6,602 nucleotides of DNA from Flavobacteriales bacterium. GTDB lineage: Bacteria > Bacteroidota > Bacteroidia > Flavobacteriales > UBA7312. The position numbers and the translations under genes were made by a program. Below the pieces are notes generated by a model. The model had not been told where the DNA came from, searched no databases, and saw only the letters and a list, made by a program, of their open reading frames with translations. Below, piece after piece: positions 1-5,332 of the stretch; within the stretch, counting starts at the first letter, position 1, and every line of letters begins with the position of its first letter. The stretch is taken from assembly GCA_002862585.1 (NCBI GenBank), contig PKDP01000125.1:1-6602 (forward strand). Reading direction: 5' to 3'.

Positions 1-359
1 TAGTACTTCATTTAATTACTGACAATATCTATGTAGATATGAAAATAATAGCTTGGACTTCAGGAAGCGCTGGTGGTGGTGGTGGATTTGTATATGAACG
101 TTCAACTGACCAATCTTTAAGTATTAGTGAAATCGAATTAGGCAATAGCATTAAATTGTTTCCAAACCCATCAACTGAATTTATTCAAATATCTGGCTTG
201 AGTAAACCAGAAAAGTATACAATTTATAATATCATAGGTTCTGAAATATCATATGGAAAAGTCACAAGTAATGAAGTAATTGACATAAAAAACTTTGCCA
301 ATGGATTATATTTTTTAAAATTTAATAACGGAAAGACATTCAAATTTCTGAAAGAGTAA
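1..359 (+). CDS. C-terminal part of a secreted protein with a T9SS type A sorting domain (5' end outside window)
   Basis: The frame is open from the left edge (first full codon at base 3) to the TAA at 357-359, so this is the last 118 residues of a longer protein; the ATG at 39 is internal. The first part reads as the end of an adhesion or CUB-like beta domain, with a Trp-Thr-Ser-Gly segment and a Gly run followed by FVYERST. From about residue 50 a typical type A sorting domain follows: the FPNPS motif (residues 53-57), a middle strand with KYTIYNIIG, then IDIKNFANGLYFLKF and a lysine-containing end, about 70 residues in all. In Bacteroidota such domains direct proteins through the Por/type IX secretion system and are removed at the outer membrane, leaving the protein outside the cell or bound to the surface. 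The catalytic or binding part of the protein lies left of the window, so its activity cannot be named. Confidence 0.9.
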   Translation, partial: VLHLITDNIYVDMKIIAWTSGSAGGGGGFVYERSTDQSLSISEIELGNSIKLFPNPSTEFIQISGLSKPEKYTIYNIIGSEISYGKVTSNEVIDIKNFANGLYFLKFNNGKTFKFLKE

Positions 360-431
360 AATTGTATGTCTGCACGCCAAAGCGGAATATTTAAATTAAA
401 TTTTGTTAATAGCTTTATATTTCATAATTAT

Positions 432-447
432 GCTGACATCAGCTTTT
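432..447 (+). terminator. Weak hairpin with T run downstream of the T9SS substrate gene
   Basis: GCTG (432-435) pairs with CAGC (440-443) around an ACAT loop and is followed by TTTT. The stem can be drawn as five pairs if the loop is only two bases. It lies about 70 bases after the stop at 359 and points the right way to end that transcript. The stem is short, so this is only a candidate. Confidence 0.25.
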
Positions 448-547
448 GTTGTAAATATAATTGTATTCTTTTTTGTTTAGTTTTAGATTGGATTGTTTTG
501 TTTTTGAAAGGTTTTTTCCTCTGTGCTAAAACAGACATCTGATGGCG

Positions 548-970
548 CTATTTCCCTCTAAAAAAACTTACTTTTAGTTTGCTCCCTCCAATTATTAAAG
601 CAGCTGTGATTATTATTATATTTTTAATGATGTATTGTCCTTCCAAAGTAGGTAAAAAGGGATTTGAATTTTGAAAGGTGACTTCAGGAAGAATAAGAAG
701 TGGTAAAAATGTGCCAGTCATTTGTAAAAGCAGCAATACCATAGCAAAAAAAGTAGTCCTTTTGAACATAAATAAAATTGCAATTAAGACTTCCCAGTAA
801 CCAATAATGAAGGTCCAAGTCTCAGCTTCAAAAAAAGGCATCCAATAAACAGTATCAATAACAAGGTTTTGGGCAGGTGAAAGATTAATTATTTTTAAAA
901 ACCCAAACCAAAAGAAAATTACAAATAATGGAATTCTTACTAAATAATCGTTTGTATTAAATTTATACAT
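548..970 (-). CDS. DoxX-like four-helix inner membrane protein
   Basis: The 140-residue protein has four hydrophobic segments (about residues 12-29, 54-69, 73-93 and 115-128), with short polar links and a basic C-terminus (KLKVSFFRGK). An Arg before helix 1, a Gly-Phe-Leu-Lys end to that helix, Trp-Glu in helix 2 (GYWEVLIA) and the TLEGQYIIKN stretch before helix 4 fit the DoxX/DUF417 (YkgB-like) group of small membrane proteins. Length also fits that group. Members have been linked to thiosulfate:quinone reduction, oxidative stress or terminal oxidases, but most are uncharacterised, and nothing here fixes a role. It stands alone on its strand: the next gene upstream (1240) is divergent. The ATG is preceded by a good TAnnTTTG box only 13 bases away, which supports this start. 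Confidence 0.7.
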   Translation of the reverse strand: MYKFNTNDYLVRIPLFVIFFWFGFLKIINLSPAQNLVIDTVYWMPFFEAETWTFIIGYWEVLIAILFMFKRTTFFAMVLLLLQMTGTFLPLLILPEVTFQNSNPFLPTLEGQYIIKNIIIITAALIIGGSKLKVSFFRGK

Positions 971-983
971 AAATGTTTTTTAA

Positions 984-991
984 CAAAGTTA
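984..991 (-). promoter_or_regulatory. Candidate -7 box for the DoxX-like gene
   Basis: Read on the minus strand this is TAACTTTG, a full match to the Bacteroidota -7 consensus TAnnTTTG, 13 bases upstream of the ATG at 970. No TTG is found 17-23 bases further upstream, so the promoter is incomplete and would give a very short leader. Confidence 0.3.
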
Positions 992-1148
992 TATCATTTT
1001 TTTAAAAAGGACGGTTTAAATACATTTAAAAAAATTAGAAACAAAAATAAGCCAAAGGTATATCTTCTTCAGATTGTTTAAGTAAAAACTAAAAAAATTT
1101 ATATCTTTATTATAAACACAAAAACAAATACTTACACTTTTTATTCTT

Positions 1149-1178
1149 TTGTAATAATAAATTCAATAATTATTATTG
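1149..1178 (+). promoter_or_regulatory. Candidate promoter of the Cys-tailed small protein, overlapping an 8-bp inverted repeat
   Basis: TTG at 1149-1151 and TATTATTG at 1171-1178 are separated by 19 bases, matching the flavobacterial arrangement TTG-N17-23-TAnnTTTG with one mismatch in the -7 box. The perfect inverted repeat AATAATAA (1153-1160) / TTATTATT (1170-1177), with a 9-base spacer, fills the region between the two boxes and covers the -7 box. It would put the transcript start near 1185 and give a leader of about 55 bases before the GTG at 1240. AT-rich sequence produces such matches by chance, so the call is tentative. Confidence 0.35.
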
Positions 1179-1179
1179 A

Positions 1180-1197
1180 TGTTGTGAAAAAACAACA
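1180..1197 (+). repeat. Stem-loop in the leader of the Cys-tailed protein gene
   Basis: TGTTGT (1180-1185) and ACAACA (1192-1197) form a perfect six-pair stem with a six-base GAAAAA loop. TGTTGT occurs again at 1209-1214, so the ACAACA arm could pair with either copy. There is no T run after it, so it is not a terminator. It may be a leader structure or chance. Confidence 0.3.
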
Positions 1198-1239
1198 AAA
1201 AAACTAAATGTTGTAAACTGTGAGTATAAAAAAACTATT

Positions 1240-1452
1240 GTGACAGAAAACGAGAACAATCCATTAGAGCTAGAAAACAAACTATACACTGTTGAAGAAT
1301 TTGGCTCTGCCTTAAGAAATAAATTTGGAGGAGACAGTCATATCTCTAATGTTATGTTAGCAGAATTATTTCTTGCTAAATACCCTGTTTATTCTTGTAA
1401 AATCAAAAAATCAAAAAATCACATCTCTCAAAAAAGCTGTGGCTGTTGTTAA
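1240..1452 (+). CDS. Small hypothetical protein with a KYPxY-type helical motif and a C-terminal Cys cluster
   Basis: The 70-residue product is soluble, with no signal peptide or membrane segment. Residues about 17-52 (from YTVEEFGSALRNKFG to FLAKYPVYSCKI) look like a short two-helix unit of the kind ending in KYPxY that recurs in uncharacterised Bacteroidota proteins. The tail is Lys/Ser-rich and ends SCGCC, so three of the four cysteines lie in the last four residues, which would suit metal binding, a disulfide or modification. The start is GTG: there is no in-frame ATG before it, and the frame stays open upstream only to a TGA at 1177-1179. The next ATG would remove more than half of the protein. 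I do not recognise a named family. The lipoprotein gene follows 73 bases downstream on the same strand. Confidence 0.6.
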   Translation: MTENENNPLELENKLYTVEEFGSALRNKFGGDSHISNVMLAELFLAKYPVYSCKIKKSKNHISQKSCGCC

Positions 1453-1525
1453 AATTTTGACCCAATAAATCATATGCCCAACTTCTTCAGTAAATAGTGA
1501 CTATATTCAATTAAATAAACTAGCT

Positions 1526-1969
1526 ATGAAAAAAACACTCTTAATCTCCTCTTTATTAATTTTCGCTTGTTCAAGTGATGACGACAACTCAAATGATTCA
1601 AATTCTATTGAGGGACGCTGGAATTTTATTTCCACAACGGATTGCGGAGAACTTGACCAAGATAATGATTCCTGTGATTTAGAGTCTTACATGACCCTTA
1701 ATAATGGAGCTGGAGAAGCTACAATATATGACAATGAAGATGAAAGCGGCAACACTATTCCTTGTCAGGTTGCAGGTAGTTTTGATGTAAGCTATATGAT
1801 TGAATCTAATAGCTCAAACGCATACTTGTTCGATTTAGGAGATGGGCCTTTATCAGCCTCACTATCTGGCAACATACTAACACTTTTTCAAGAGGTTCAA
1901 GCCAGCGATACCGCTTGTCCTCAACAAGAAGGAACATTTATTGAAGAAGTCATCTTTATGCGTGACTAA
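1526..1969 (+). CDS. Lipocalin-like surface lipoprotein
   Basis: The 147-residue protein begins with a short basic, hydrophobic signal (MKKTLLISSLLIFA) ending in the lipobox IFAC, so Cys15 should be lipidated after cleavage by signal peptidase II. The residues right after it, SSDDDNSND, resemble the Asp-rich lipoprotein export signal that sends flavobacterial lipoproteins to the cell surface. The mature part opens with IEGRWNFIST, the Gly-x-Trp start typical of lipocalin-like domains in this phylum, and goes on as alternating strands rich in Asp, Asn and Ser to the end FIEEVIFMRD. Four cysteines in the mature domain may form disulfides. Length (about 125 mature residues) fits one small beta-barrel domain. 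The ligand is unknown. The gene is convergent with the DUF2911 gene, 28 bases apart. Confidence 0.75.
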   Translation: MKKTLLISSLLIFACSSDDDNSNDSNSIEGRWNFISTTDCGELDQDNDSCDLESYMTLNNGAGEATIYDNEDESGNTIPCQVAGSFDVSYMIESNSSNAYLFDLGDGPLSASLSGNILTLFQEVQASDTACPQQEGTFIEEVIFMRD

Positions 1970-1973
1970 CTGT

Positions 1974-2011
1974 AAAAAAATTGCCTCGACCTAAAGGTTA
2001 TTTTATAGGCA
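1974..2011 (-). terminator. Candidate terminator of the DUF2911 gene
   Basis: On the minus strand TGCCT (2011-2007) pairs with AGGCA (1986-1982), an inner ACCT/AGGT pair can stack inside, and the stem is followed at once by ATTTTTTT (1981-1974). The hairpin overlaps the last codons and stop of the gene at 1998. The T run is good but the outer stem has only five pairs. Confidence 0.4.
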
Positions 2012-2531
2012 CTGAAATTACCGTGTTTCCCCATCCCATTTTTAACGTCATGTCTTTATCAAATATCATTGAAAAAGCCTCAATATTTTTGTCTGCTTTT
2101 GAGGTTACACCAGAAACTCTAACAACATCCTGCTCTTGCTTGTAATAATATGAGCCCCAAACATTTTTTGATTTATTAATAATTATGGTCCAATCTTCAT
2201 CTAAGGAAGGGATTACAAACAGAGAATAAACTCCTGCTTTTACTGCCTTTCCACCAAATACAACATCCTTATAAAATGTTATTTCTACCGCTTCATTTGC
2301 TCCTGTTCTCCAAACCTTTTCAGGTGGTGCTAATTTCATTAAGTCTCTCCCTTTTAATTGAGGACGACTGTATATTACTTTAACTATTTTGTCTGACACT
2401 CTGTAGCTACTAGGAAACGCGGCCATATCCATAGGGCTTTTGTCTAAGCCTTTAAATTCTTGTGCAGTTATTTGTGGTGAGCTAATTAATGTAATTACAA
2501 AAATAGCGATAGGTAAAATTGAGTTTTTCAT
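1998..2531 (-). CDS. Secreted DUF2911 domain protein
   Basis: The 177-residue protein has a clear signal peptide (MKNSILPIAIFVITLISSPQITA, cleavage probably after Ala23) and a DUF2911 domain over nearly all of the rest. Recognisable pieces are VKVIYSRPQLKGRDL (51-64), VWRTGANEAVEITF (73-86), a GGKAVKAGVYSLFVIP stretch (93-108), then DEDWTIIINK and NVWGSYYYKQEQDVVRV. Members are periplasmic or outer-envelope beta-sandwich proteins found widely in Bacteroidota; their biochemical role is not established. Length is normal for a single-domain member and no key block is missing. The ATG directly precedes the basic residue of the signal peptide, which supports the start. The small membrane-protein gene lies 81 bases upstream on the same strand and could be cotranscribed, but the two are not known to work together. 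Confidence 0.88.
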   Translation of the reverse strand: MKNSILPIAIFVITLISSPQITAQEFKGLDKSPMDMAAFPSSYRVSDKIVKVIYSRPQLKGRDLMKLAPPEKVWRTGANEAVEITFYKDVVFGGKAVKAGVYSLFVIPSLDEDWTIIINKSKNVWGSYYYKQEQDVVRVSGVTSKADKNIEAFSMIFDKDMTLKMGWGNTVISVPIK

Positions 2532-2612
2532 ATTTAATTGTTGTTTTTAAGTTTGATAAAGGTATTAAATTATAGGCTTATTTTCTTCTTTTTGGGGCTT
2601 AAGTAAAAACCT

Positions 2613-2753
2613 TTACTTTTTTTTAAAATATTTGTAAATCAAGAAAATTATAGCAATAAAAAGTAAGATTAACATCCCAACAAAAAAACCATCACTAAGC
2701 AGACCACCAAATATTGTATCAGTGTGTAAGCGTAAGTTTTTAGCAGTCAACAT
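2613..2753 (-). CDS. Small single-helix membrane protein
   Basis: With the ATG at 2753 the product has 46 residues: a polar N-terminus (MLTAKNLRLHTDTIFGGLLSD), one strong membrane helix (GFFVGMLILLFIAIIFLIYKYF) and a lysine end (KKK), which predicts the N-terminus outside and the C-terminus in the cytoplasm. The frame can be extended to a TTG at 2807, but that codon is also the likely -33 element of the promoter, and the added residues are unlike a protein start, so 2753 is preferred. It sits 81 bases upstream of the DUF2911 gene on the same strand. I do not recognise a family. The clean hydrophobic block with a basic stop-transfer end favours a real small membrane protein. Confidence 0.5.
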   Translation of the reverse strand: MLTAKNLRLHTDTIFGGLLSDGFFVGMLILLFIAIIFLIYKYFKKK

Positions 2754-2774
2754 CAAGTTTAGGTTTTTGAAACA

Positions 2775-2807
2775 TAAATATAATGATTTTGAAAAACAAT
2801 TAAACAA
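2775..2807 (-). promoter_or_regulatory. Candidate promoter for the small membrane protein
   Basis: On the minus strand TTG (2807-2805), 22 bases, then TATATTTA (2782-2775) matches the TTG-N17-23-TAnnTTTG pattern with one mismatch in the last base. It places the transcript start between the upstream TTG and the ATG at 2753, which decides the start codon of that gene. Confidence 0.4.
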
Positions 2808-2948
2808 TAAGATCGACTTCTTATAATAGTTTATATTTATAGTATGGAAAAGTGGAAAATTTTAAGCTGGTTTAATAAGACAATAATCATTTGTATAATT
2901 TAAATTTCATCTGTTTTGCTTAAGTTTACCTTTTTTAATCAATAAAGC

Positions 2949-2978
2949 TTGTCAATTGTAAATCTGACATTATGTTTG
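2949..2978 (+). promoter_or_regulatory. Bacteroidota-type promoter of the CPXCG protein gene
   Basis: TTG at 2949-2951, exactly 19 bases, then TATGTTTG at 2971-2978: a full match to the TTG-N19-TAnnTTTG consensus used by the primary sigma factor of Bacteroidota. The ATG at 3009 is 30 bases further on, giving a leader of about 25 bases. With the promoter of the transporter gene, this is one of the two best promoters in the window. Confidence 0.6.
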
Positions 2979-3008
2979 CATCATTTAAAAAAACTCTAAT
3001 CCTTTTGT

Positions 3009-3191
3009 ATGCTTGAATATTATTTTGACTGTCCACACTGTTGGCAAAATCAATTAAAAATGATTGACGCTTCAATTATAAACCAACAATTTATTGAAGA
3101 CTGTGAGACTTGTTGTAACCCATTAGAGTTTAGAATACATGTAACTGATAATTTAATAGAATCTTTTGAGGTTTTGTCTATTGAGCAATAG
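3009..3191 (+). CDS. CPXCG-type Cys-rich small protein (putative zinc ribbon)
   Basis: The 60-residue protein has the layout of the Cys_rich_CPXG family: a first pair Cys8-Pro-His-Cys11 near the N-terminus, a QQFIEDCETCCNP block with Cys32, Cys35 and Cys36, then a short beta end (FRIHVTDNLIESFEVLSIEQ). Four of these cysteines can hold a metal, most likely zinc, as in rubredoxin-like ribbons. The usual Gly after the first CPxC pair is replaced by Trp. Length is normal for the family and there is no signal peptide, so it should be cytoplasmic. The function of the family is unknown. It looks like a single-gene transcript, with a matching promoter upstream and a hairpin overlapping its stop codon. 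Confidence 0.87.
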   Translation: MLEYYFDCPHCWQNQLKMIDASIINQQFIEDCETCCNPLEFRIHVTDNLIESFEVLSIEQ

Positions 3192-3200
3192 ACCCCTTTT
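3176..3200 (+). terminator. Terminator hairpin overlapping the stop codon of the CPXCG gene
   Basis: GTCTATT (3176-3182) and AATAGAC (3187-3193) are perfect inverted copies around a GAGC loop, followed by CCCTTTT (3194-3200). The TAG stop (3189-3191) is inside the right arm. The T run is short and begins three bases after the stem, so termination may be partial. Confidence 0.45.
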
Positions 3201-3250
3201 CATTTAACCTTGCGATTGCTTATATTAGTGTTTAATAATAGCACACAAAA

Positions 3251-3748
3251 ATGAAAAAAACATTAATTATATCCTTATTATTACCACTTTTTGCTTTTTC
3301 ACAACCGAATGTTCAAAAAAAAGACAAAGTAATGAAAAAAGCTTTTTTTGAAAAACAGATAATAAAGAAATGGGAGGAGTACAGCAAAGCTTTTGAGTAC
3401 GCTGATTATCAAAAAATAGCCTCACACTTTACATACCCTTTGACGTTTTCCTTGTTAGACAAACCTCAAATAATAGCAAACAAAAAAGATCTAATTACTT
3501 TTTACAAAAAAATGAGAGCTAATGTTCAAGCCGGATATAAGTATAGTCTGCTTGATAAGTCAAGAATAGTCTGGCTATCAAAAGACGCCTACATGTTTGA
3601 TGCAACATACTCTAGATATAACAACGAGTATAAAAAAATCTTTCAAGGTAGGGGAATTTATATGTACAAAAAAACAGATAACTCATGGAAGATGTTTTCA
3701 GTTTCTTCTTTACCAACACCAAAAAAGAAAGTTAAAAAACCTAAGTAA
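3251..3748 (+). CDS. Secreted NTF2-like protein
   Basis: The 165-residue protein starts with a signal peptide (MKKTLIISLLLPLFAFS, cleavage near Ser17) without a lipobox, so it should be soluble in the periplasm or secreted. The body fits an NTF2-like/SnoaL-like cone fold: a long helix with KKWEEYSKAFEYADYQKIASHF (about 39-60), the TYPLTF turn, a helix DLITFYKKMRANV, and paired strands YKYSLLDKSRIVWLSKDAYMFDATYSRYN and GRGIYMYKKTDNSWKMFSVSS that end in the typical Trp-Lys-x-x-x-x-Ser strand. The tail PTPKKKVKKPK is strongly basic and extra to the fold. Such domains serve as small enzymes or binding proteins, and no catalytic residue can be assigned here. The gene is convergent with the transporter gene, 25 bases apart. 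Confidence 0.7.
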   Translation: MKKTLIISLLLPLFAFSQPNVQKKDKVMKKAFFEKQIIKKWEEYSKAFEYADYQKIASHFTYPLTFSLLDKPQIIANKKDLITFYKKMRANVQAGYKYSLLDKSRIVWLSKDAYMFDATYSRYNNEYKKIFQGRGIYMYKKTDNSWKMFSVSSLPTPKKKVKKPK

Positions 3749-3749
3749 T

Positions 3750-3766
3750 AAGCGATATTTGCTTTA
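3750..3766 (+). terminator. Weak hairpin between the convergent NTF2-like and transporter genes
   Basis: AAGCGA (3750-3755) can pair with TTGCTT (3759-3764), with one G-U wobble and a three-base loop. It lies directly after the stop at 3748 and is followed by only a few T. It could help end the + strand transcript, but it is short. Confidence 0.22.
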
Positions 3767-3773
3767 AACATAA

Positions 3774-5075
3774 TTAAGTTATGTCCTTAGAAGACATAAA
3801 ATAGGTAATGACTGAAGCAAGTAAAGCTGGGATTGAAAAAATAAAAAAATTAGCGGATAGACTTAACCCCATAGAAATAAATAACCCACCAATTAATGGT
3901 GCTAATATTCCGCCAACTCTACCCATTCCAATAGCCCAACCTACACCGGTAGTTTTGAACTCAGTTGGATATAGCCTTGCGGCTACTGCATATAAACCAA
4001 CGAAACCTCCTTGCAAACTAAATCCTAGCAAAAAATAAACGAGTAATAAAACATCTGTCCCTATAAATAACTTAAATGATGCCATTAATAAAAAAGTTAA
4101 TAATAGAAATATTGATATAGTTTTTTTTAAGCCAATTTTTGAGGAAAAATAACCCTGCAAAATTATTCCAAAAAAAGCACCAACATTAAAAATACTCCCC
4201 GCATAAATAGCTAGTTCAATGGATAAACCAGCATCAGTTGCGAGTTTTGGGATCCAACTAATTAAGAAATATAGACAACCAAAAGCAAAAAAAAGCGAAG
4301 CCCACAACTGTAGTGTTGATACTTTATACTTGCTCGTAAATAGTTGAGAAAATGGAGTGCTATTGACCAAATTCAACTCAACACTTGGAAGACGATCTAA
4401 AGTCTTAAAGTTCATTTTAATAAAAATTTTATTAACCTTCTCTAACGCTCCTAAGGGTTGTTTTTTTAAATAAAACTGTGGAGACTCCGTTAAGAAAAAA
4501 GAAGCTAATGGAATAGTAAGAAGGGTTACCAACCCTGCAAGAATAAACATGCTTTCCCATCCATATGAGGGGATAACAGCCGCGGCAATATATCCTGAAA
4601 ACACCGCGCCGACAGGATAGCCTGAAATAACAAGGCTAACCCAAAAATCTTTTGAATTGTTTAAAACATTTTCCGAAGTTAATGTTGCCGTAGTCGCGAG
4701 CATGCAGCCAATTCCAAGGCCACTAATTACCCTCATTAATACTAGCTGAAAAATGTTTTCACTAAAAGCTGTTAAAAGAACACTTAAGCCCATTATAAAC
4801 GCACTTACTAATATTAGTTTTTTACGCCCAAATTTGTCTGCATATGGAGCTAAAAATATAGCCCCCACTGCCATTCCTATTAACCCTGCGCTAAAGACAA
4901 CCCCTAGGGTTTTAGCCCCAAGATTCAAATCTTGGGCAATGGCTGGAGCACAATATGATAGAACCAGAACATCCATTCCATCTAAAACACTCATTAAGAA
5001 ACAAATTGCAATTGAAAAATATTGAACTTTAGTCATTTTAATTTGACTTACATCTTGACTGAAATATTGCAACAT
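3774..5075 (-). CDS. MFS transporter, aromatic acid:H+ symporter (AAHS)-like
   Basis: The 433-residue protein has the twelve hydrophobic segments of a major facilitator, in two halves joined by a polar loop (about 196-250). Family marks are the DGMD motif in helix 1 (32-35), which matches the DGxD of PcaK-type aromatic acid symporters; the loop 2-3 motif ending ADKFGRKK (79-86); RVISGLGIG in helix 4 (115-123); TESPQFYL after helix 6 (196-203); YPTEFKTTGVG (369-379); and GRVGGILAPLIGG (385-397). This places it in the inner membrane as a proton-driven importer of a carboxylate, possibly an aromatic or other organic acid. No catabolic gene is near, so the substrate is open; a related metabolite:H+ symporter is the alternative. 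The ATG at 5075 fits a leader of about 30 bases from the upstream promoter; Met14 is the second choice. Confidence 0.87.
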   Translation of the reverse strand: MLQYFSQDVSQIKMTKVQYFSIAICFLMSVLDGMDVLVLSYCAPAIAQDLNLGAKTLGVVFSAGLIGMAVGAIFLAPYADKFGRKKLILVSAFIMGLSVLLTAFSENIFQLVLMRVISGLGIGCMLATTATLTSENVLNNSKDFWVSLVISGYPVGAVFSGYIAAAVIPSYGWESMFILAGLVTLLTIPLASFFLTESPQFYLKKQPLGALEKVNKIFIKMNFKTLDRLPSVELNLVNSTPFSQLFTSKYKVSTLQLWASLFFAFGCLYFLISWIPKLATDAGLSIELAIYAGSIFNVGAFFGIILQGYFSSKIGLKKTISIFLLLTFLLMASFKLFIGTDVLLLVYFLLGFSLQGGFVGLYAVAARLYPTEFKTTGVGWAIGMGRVGGILAPLIGGLFISMGLSLSANFFIFSIPALLASVITYFMSSKDIT

Positions 5076-5110
5076 AATACTAGAGAACCCTTAGTTAAAT
5101 TAATTAGCTG

Positions 5111-5143
5111 CAAATATAAAAGAAACCATGTATTTTTATACAA
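5111..5143 (-). promoter_or_regulatory. Bacteroidota-type promoter of the MFS transporter gene
   Basis: On the minus strand TTG (5143-5141), 22 bases, then TATATTTG (5118-5111), a full match to the TAnnTTTG -7 consensus with spacing inside the flavobacterial range of 17-23. The start codon at 5075 follows 35 bases later. No operator-like repeat is obvious around it. Confidence 0.55.
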
Positions 5144-5332
5144 GTCACTAACACATATTTTCATCAAAGTTATTTTTTAGAAAATGTAGATAGGCTTGAA
5201 GACAAACTTATCGAAGAGATAGAGCTTGATCAGCCAGATCTTATCAGCCACGGAATCACAAAGGTTCCTGTCCTTATCAACAAAGTGAAGGATCTAAAAC
5301 TGATTAGCGATTTCTTAGGTAGTAACAATTAA
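5120..5332 (+). pseudogene. Start-less protein-like open frame, probably the C-terminal relic of a lost gene
   Basis: A frame runs from just after the TAA at 5117-5119 to the TAA at 5330-5332, 70 codons, with no ATG or TTG and only one late GTG. From about 5168 on it reads like real protein: HQSYFLENVDRLEDKL, then IEEIELDQPDLISHGITKVP and VLINKVKDLKLISDFLGSNN, an amphipathic helix with balanced charges followed by a strand and a helix. The DNA also looks richer in G and C than the spacers around it. Its last 18 bases overlap the end of the convergent Rieske gene. The start side runs into the promoter of the transporter, as if that region had cut off the N-terminal part. The spacing FLExxxxRLExxLxxEIxL plus KVPVL weakly recalls a segment of protein-arginine deiminases, from memory only; the family remains unidentified. 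Confidence 0.45.

Noticed and set aside
520..535. Inverted repeat TCTGT / ACAGA downstream of the DoxX-like gene
   Set aside because: There is no T run on the 3' side on either strand, so it does not look like a terminator, and five pairs are expected by chance.
1399..1422. Tandem A-rich octamer repeated two to three times
   Set aside because: It encodes a lysine-rich tail in frame and is too short to count as a repeat array, so it is mentioned only in connection with the small Cys-tailed protein.
2557..2564. TAnnTTTG-like box upstream of the DUF2911 gene (minus strand TACCTTTA)
   Set aside because: There is a mismatch in the box and no TTG at 17-23 bases upstream, so it is too weak to annotate.
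2844..2903. A 19-codon frame starting ATGGAAAAGTGG on the + strand
   Set aside because: It is very short, has no family features and no full promoter. A TATATTTA precedes it but such strings are common in this AT-rich spacer.
3210..3240. Possible promoter of the NTF2-like gene (TTG at 3210 and 3216)
   Set aside because: No TAnnTTTG-like box stands at an acceptable distance; only loose AT-rich matches are present.
3808..5025. Open frames of 76 and 90 codons on the + strand (3808-4038 and 4753-5025)
   Set aside because: Both lie fully inside and antisense to the well-supported transporter gene, and their translations have the Pro/Asn/Lys-rich composition expected of antisense frames, with no domain features.
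5229..5250. Direct repeat ATCAGCCA at 5229-5236 and 5243-5250
   Set aside because: Two copies of eight bases within a protein-like frame are explained by its codons, and there is no third copy or regular array.
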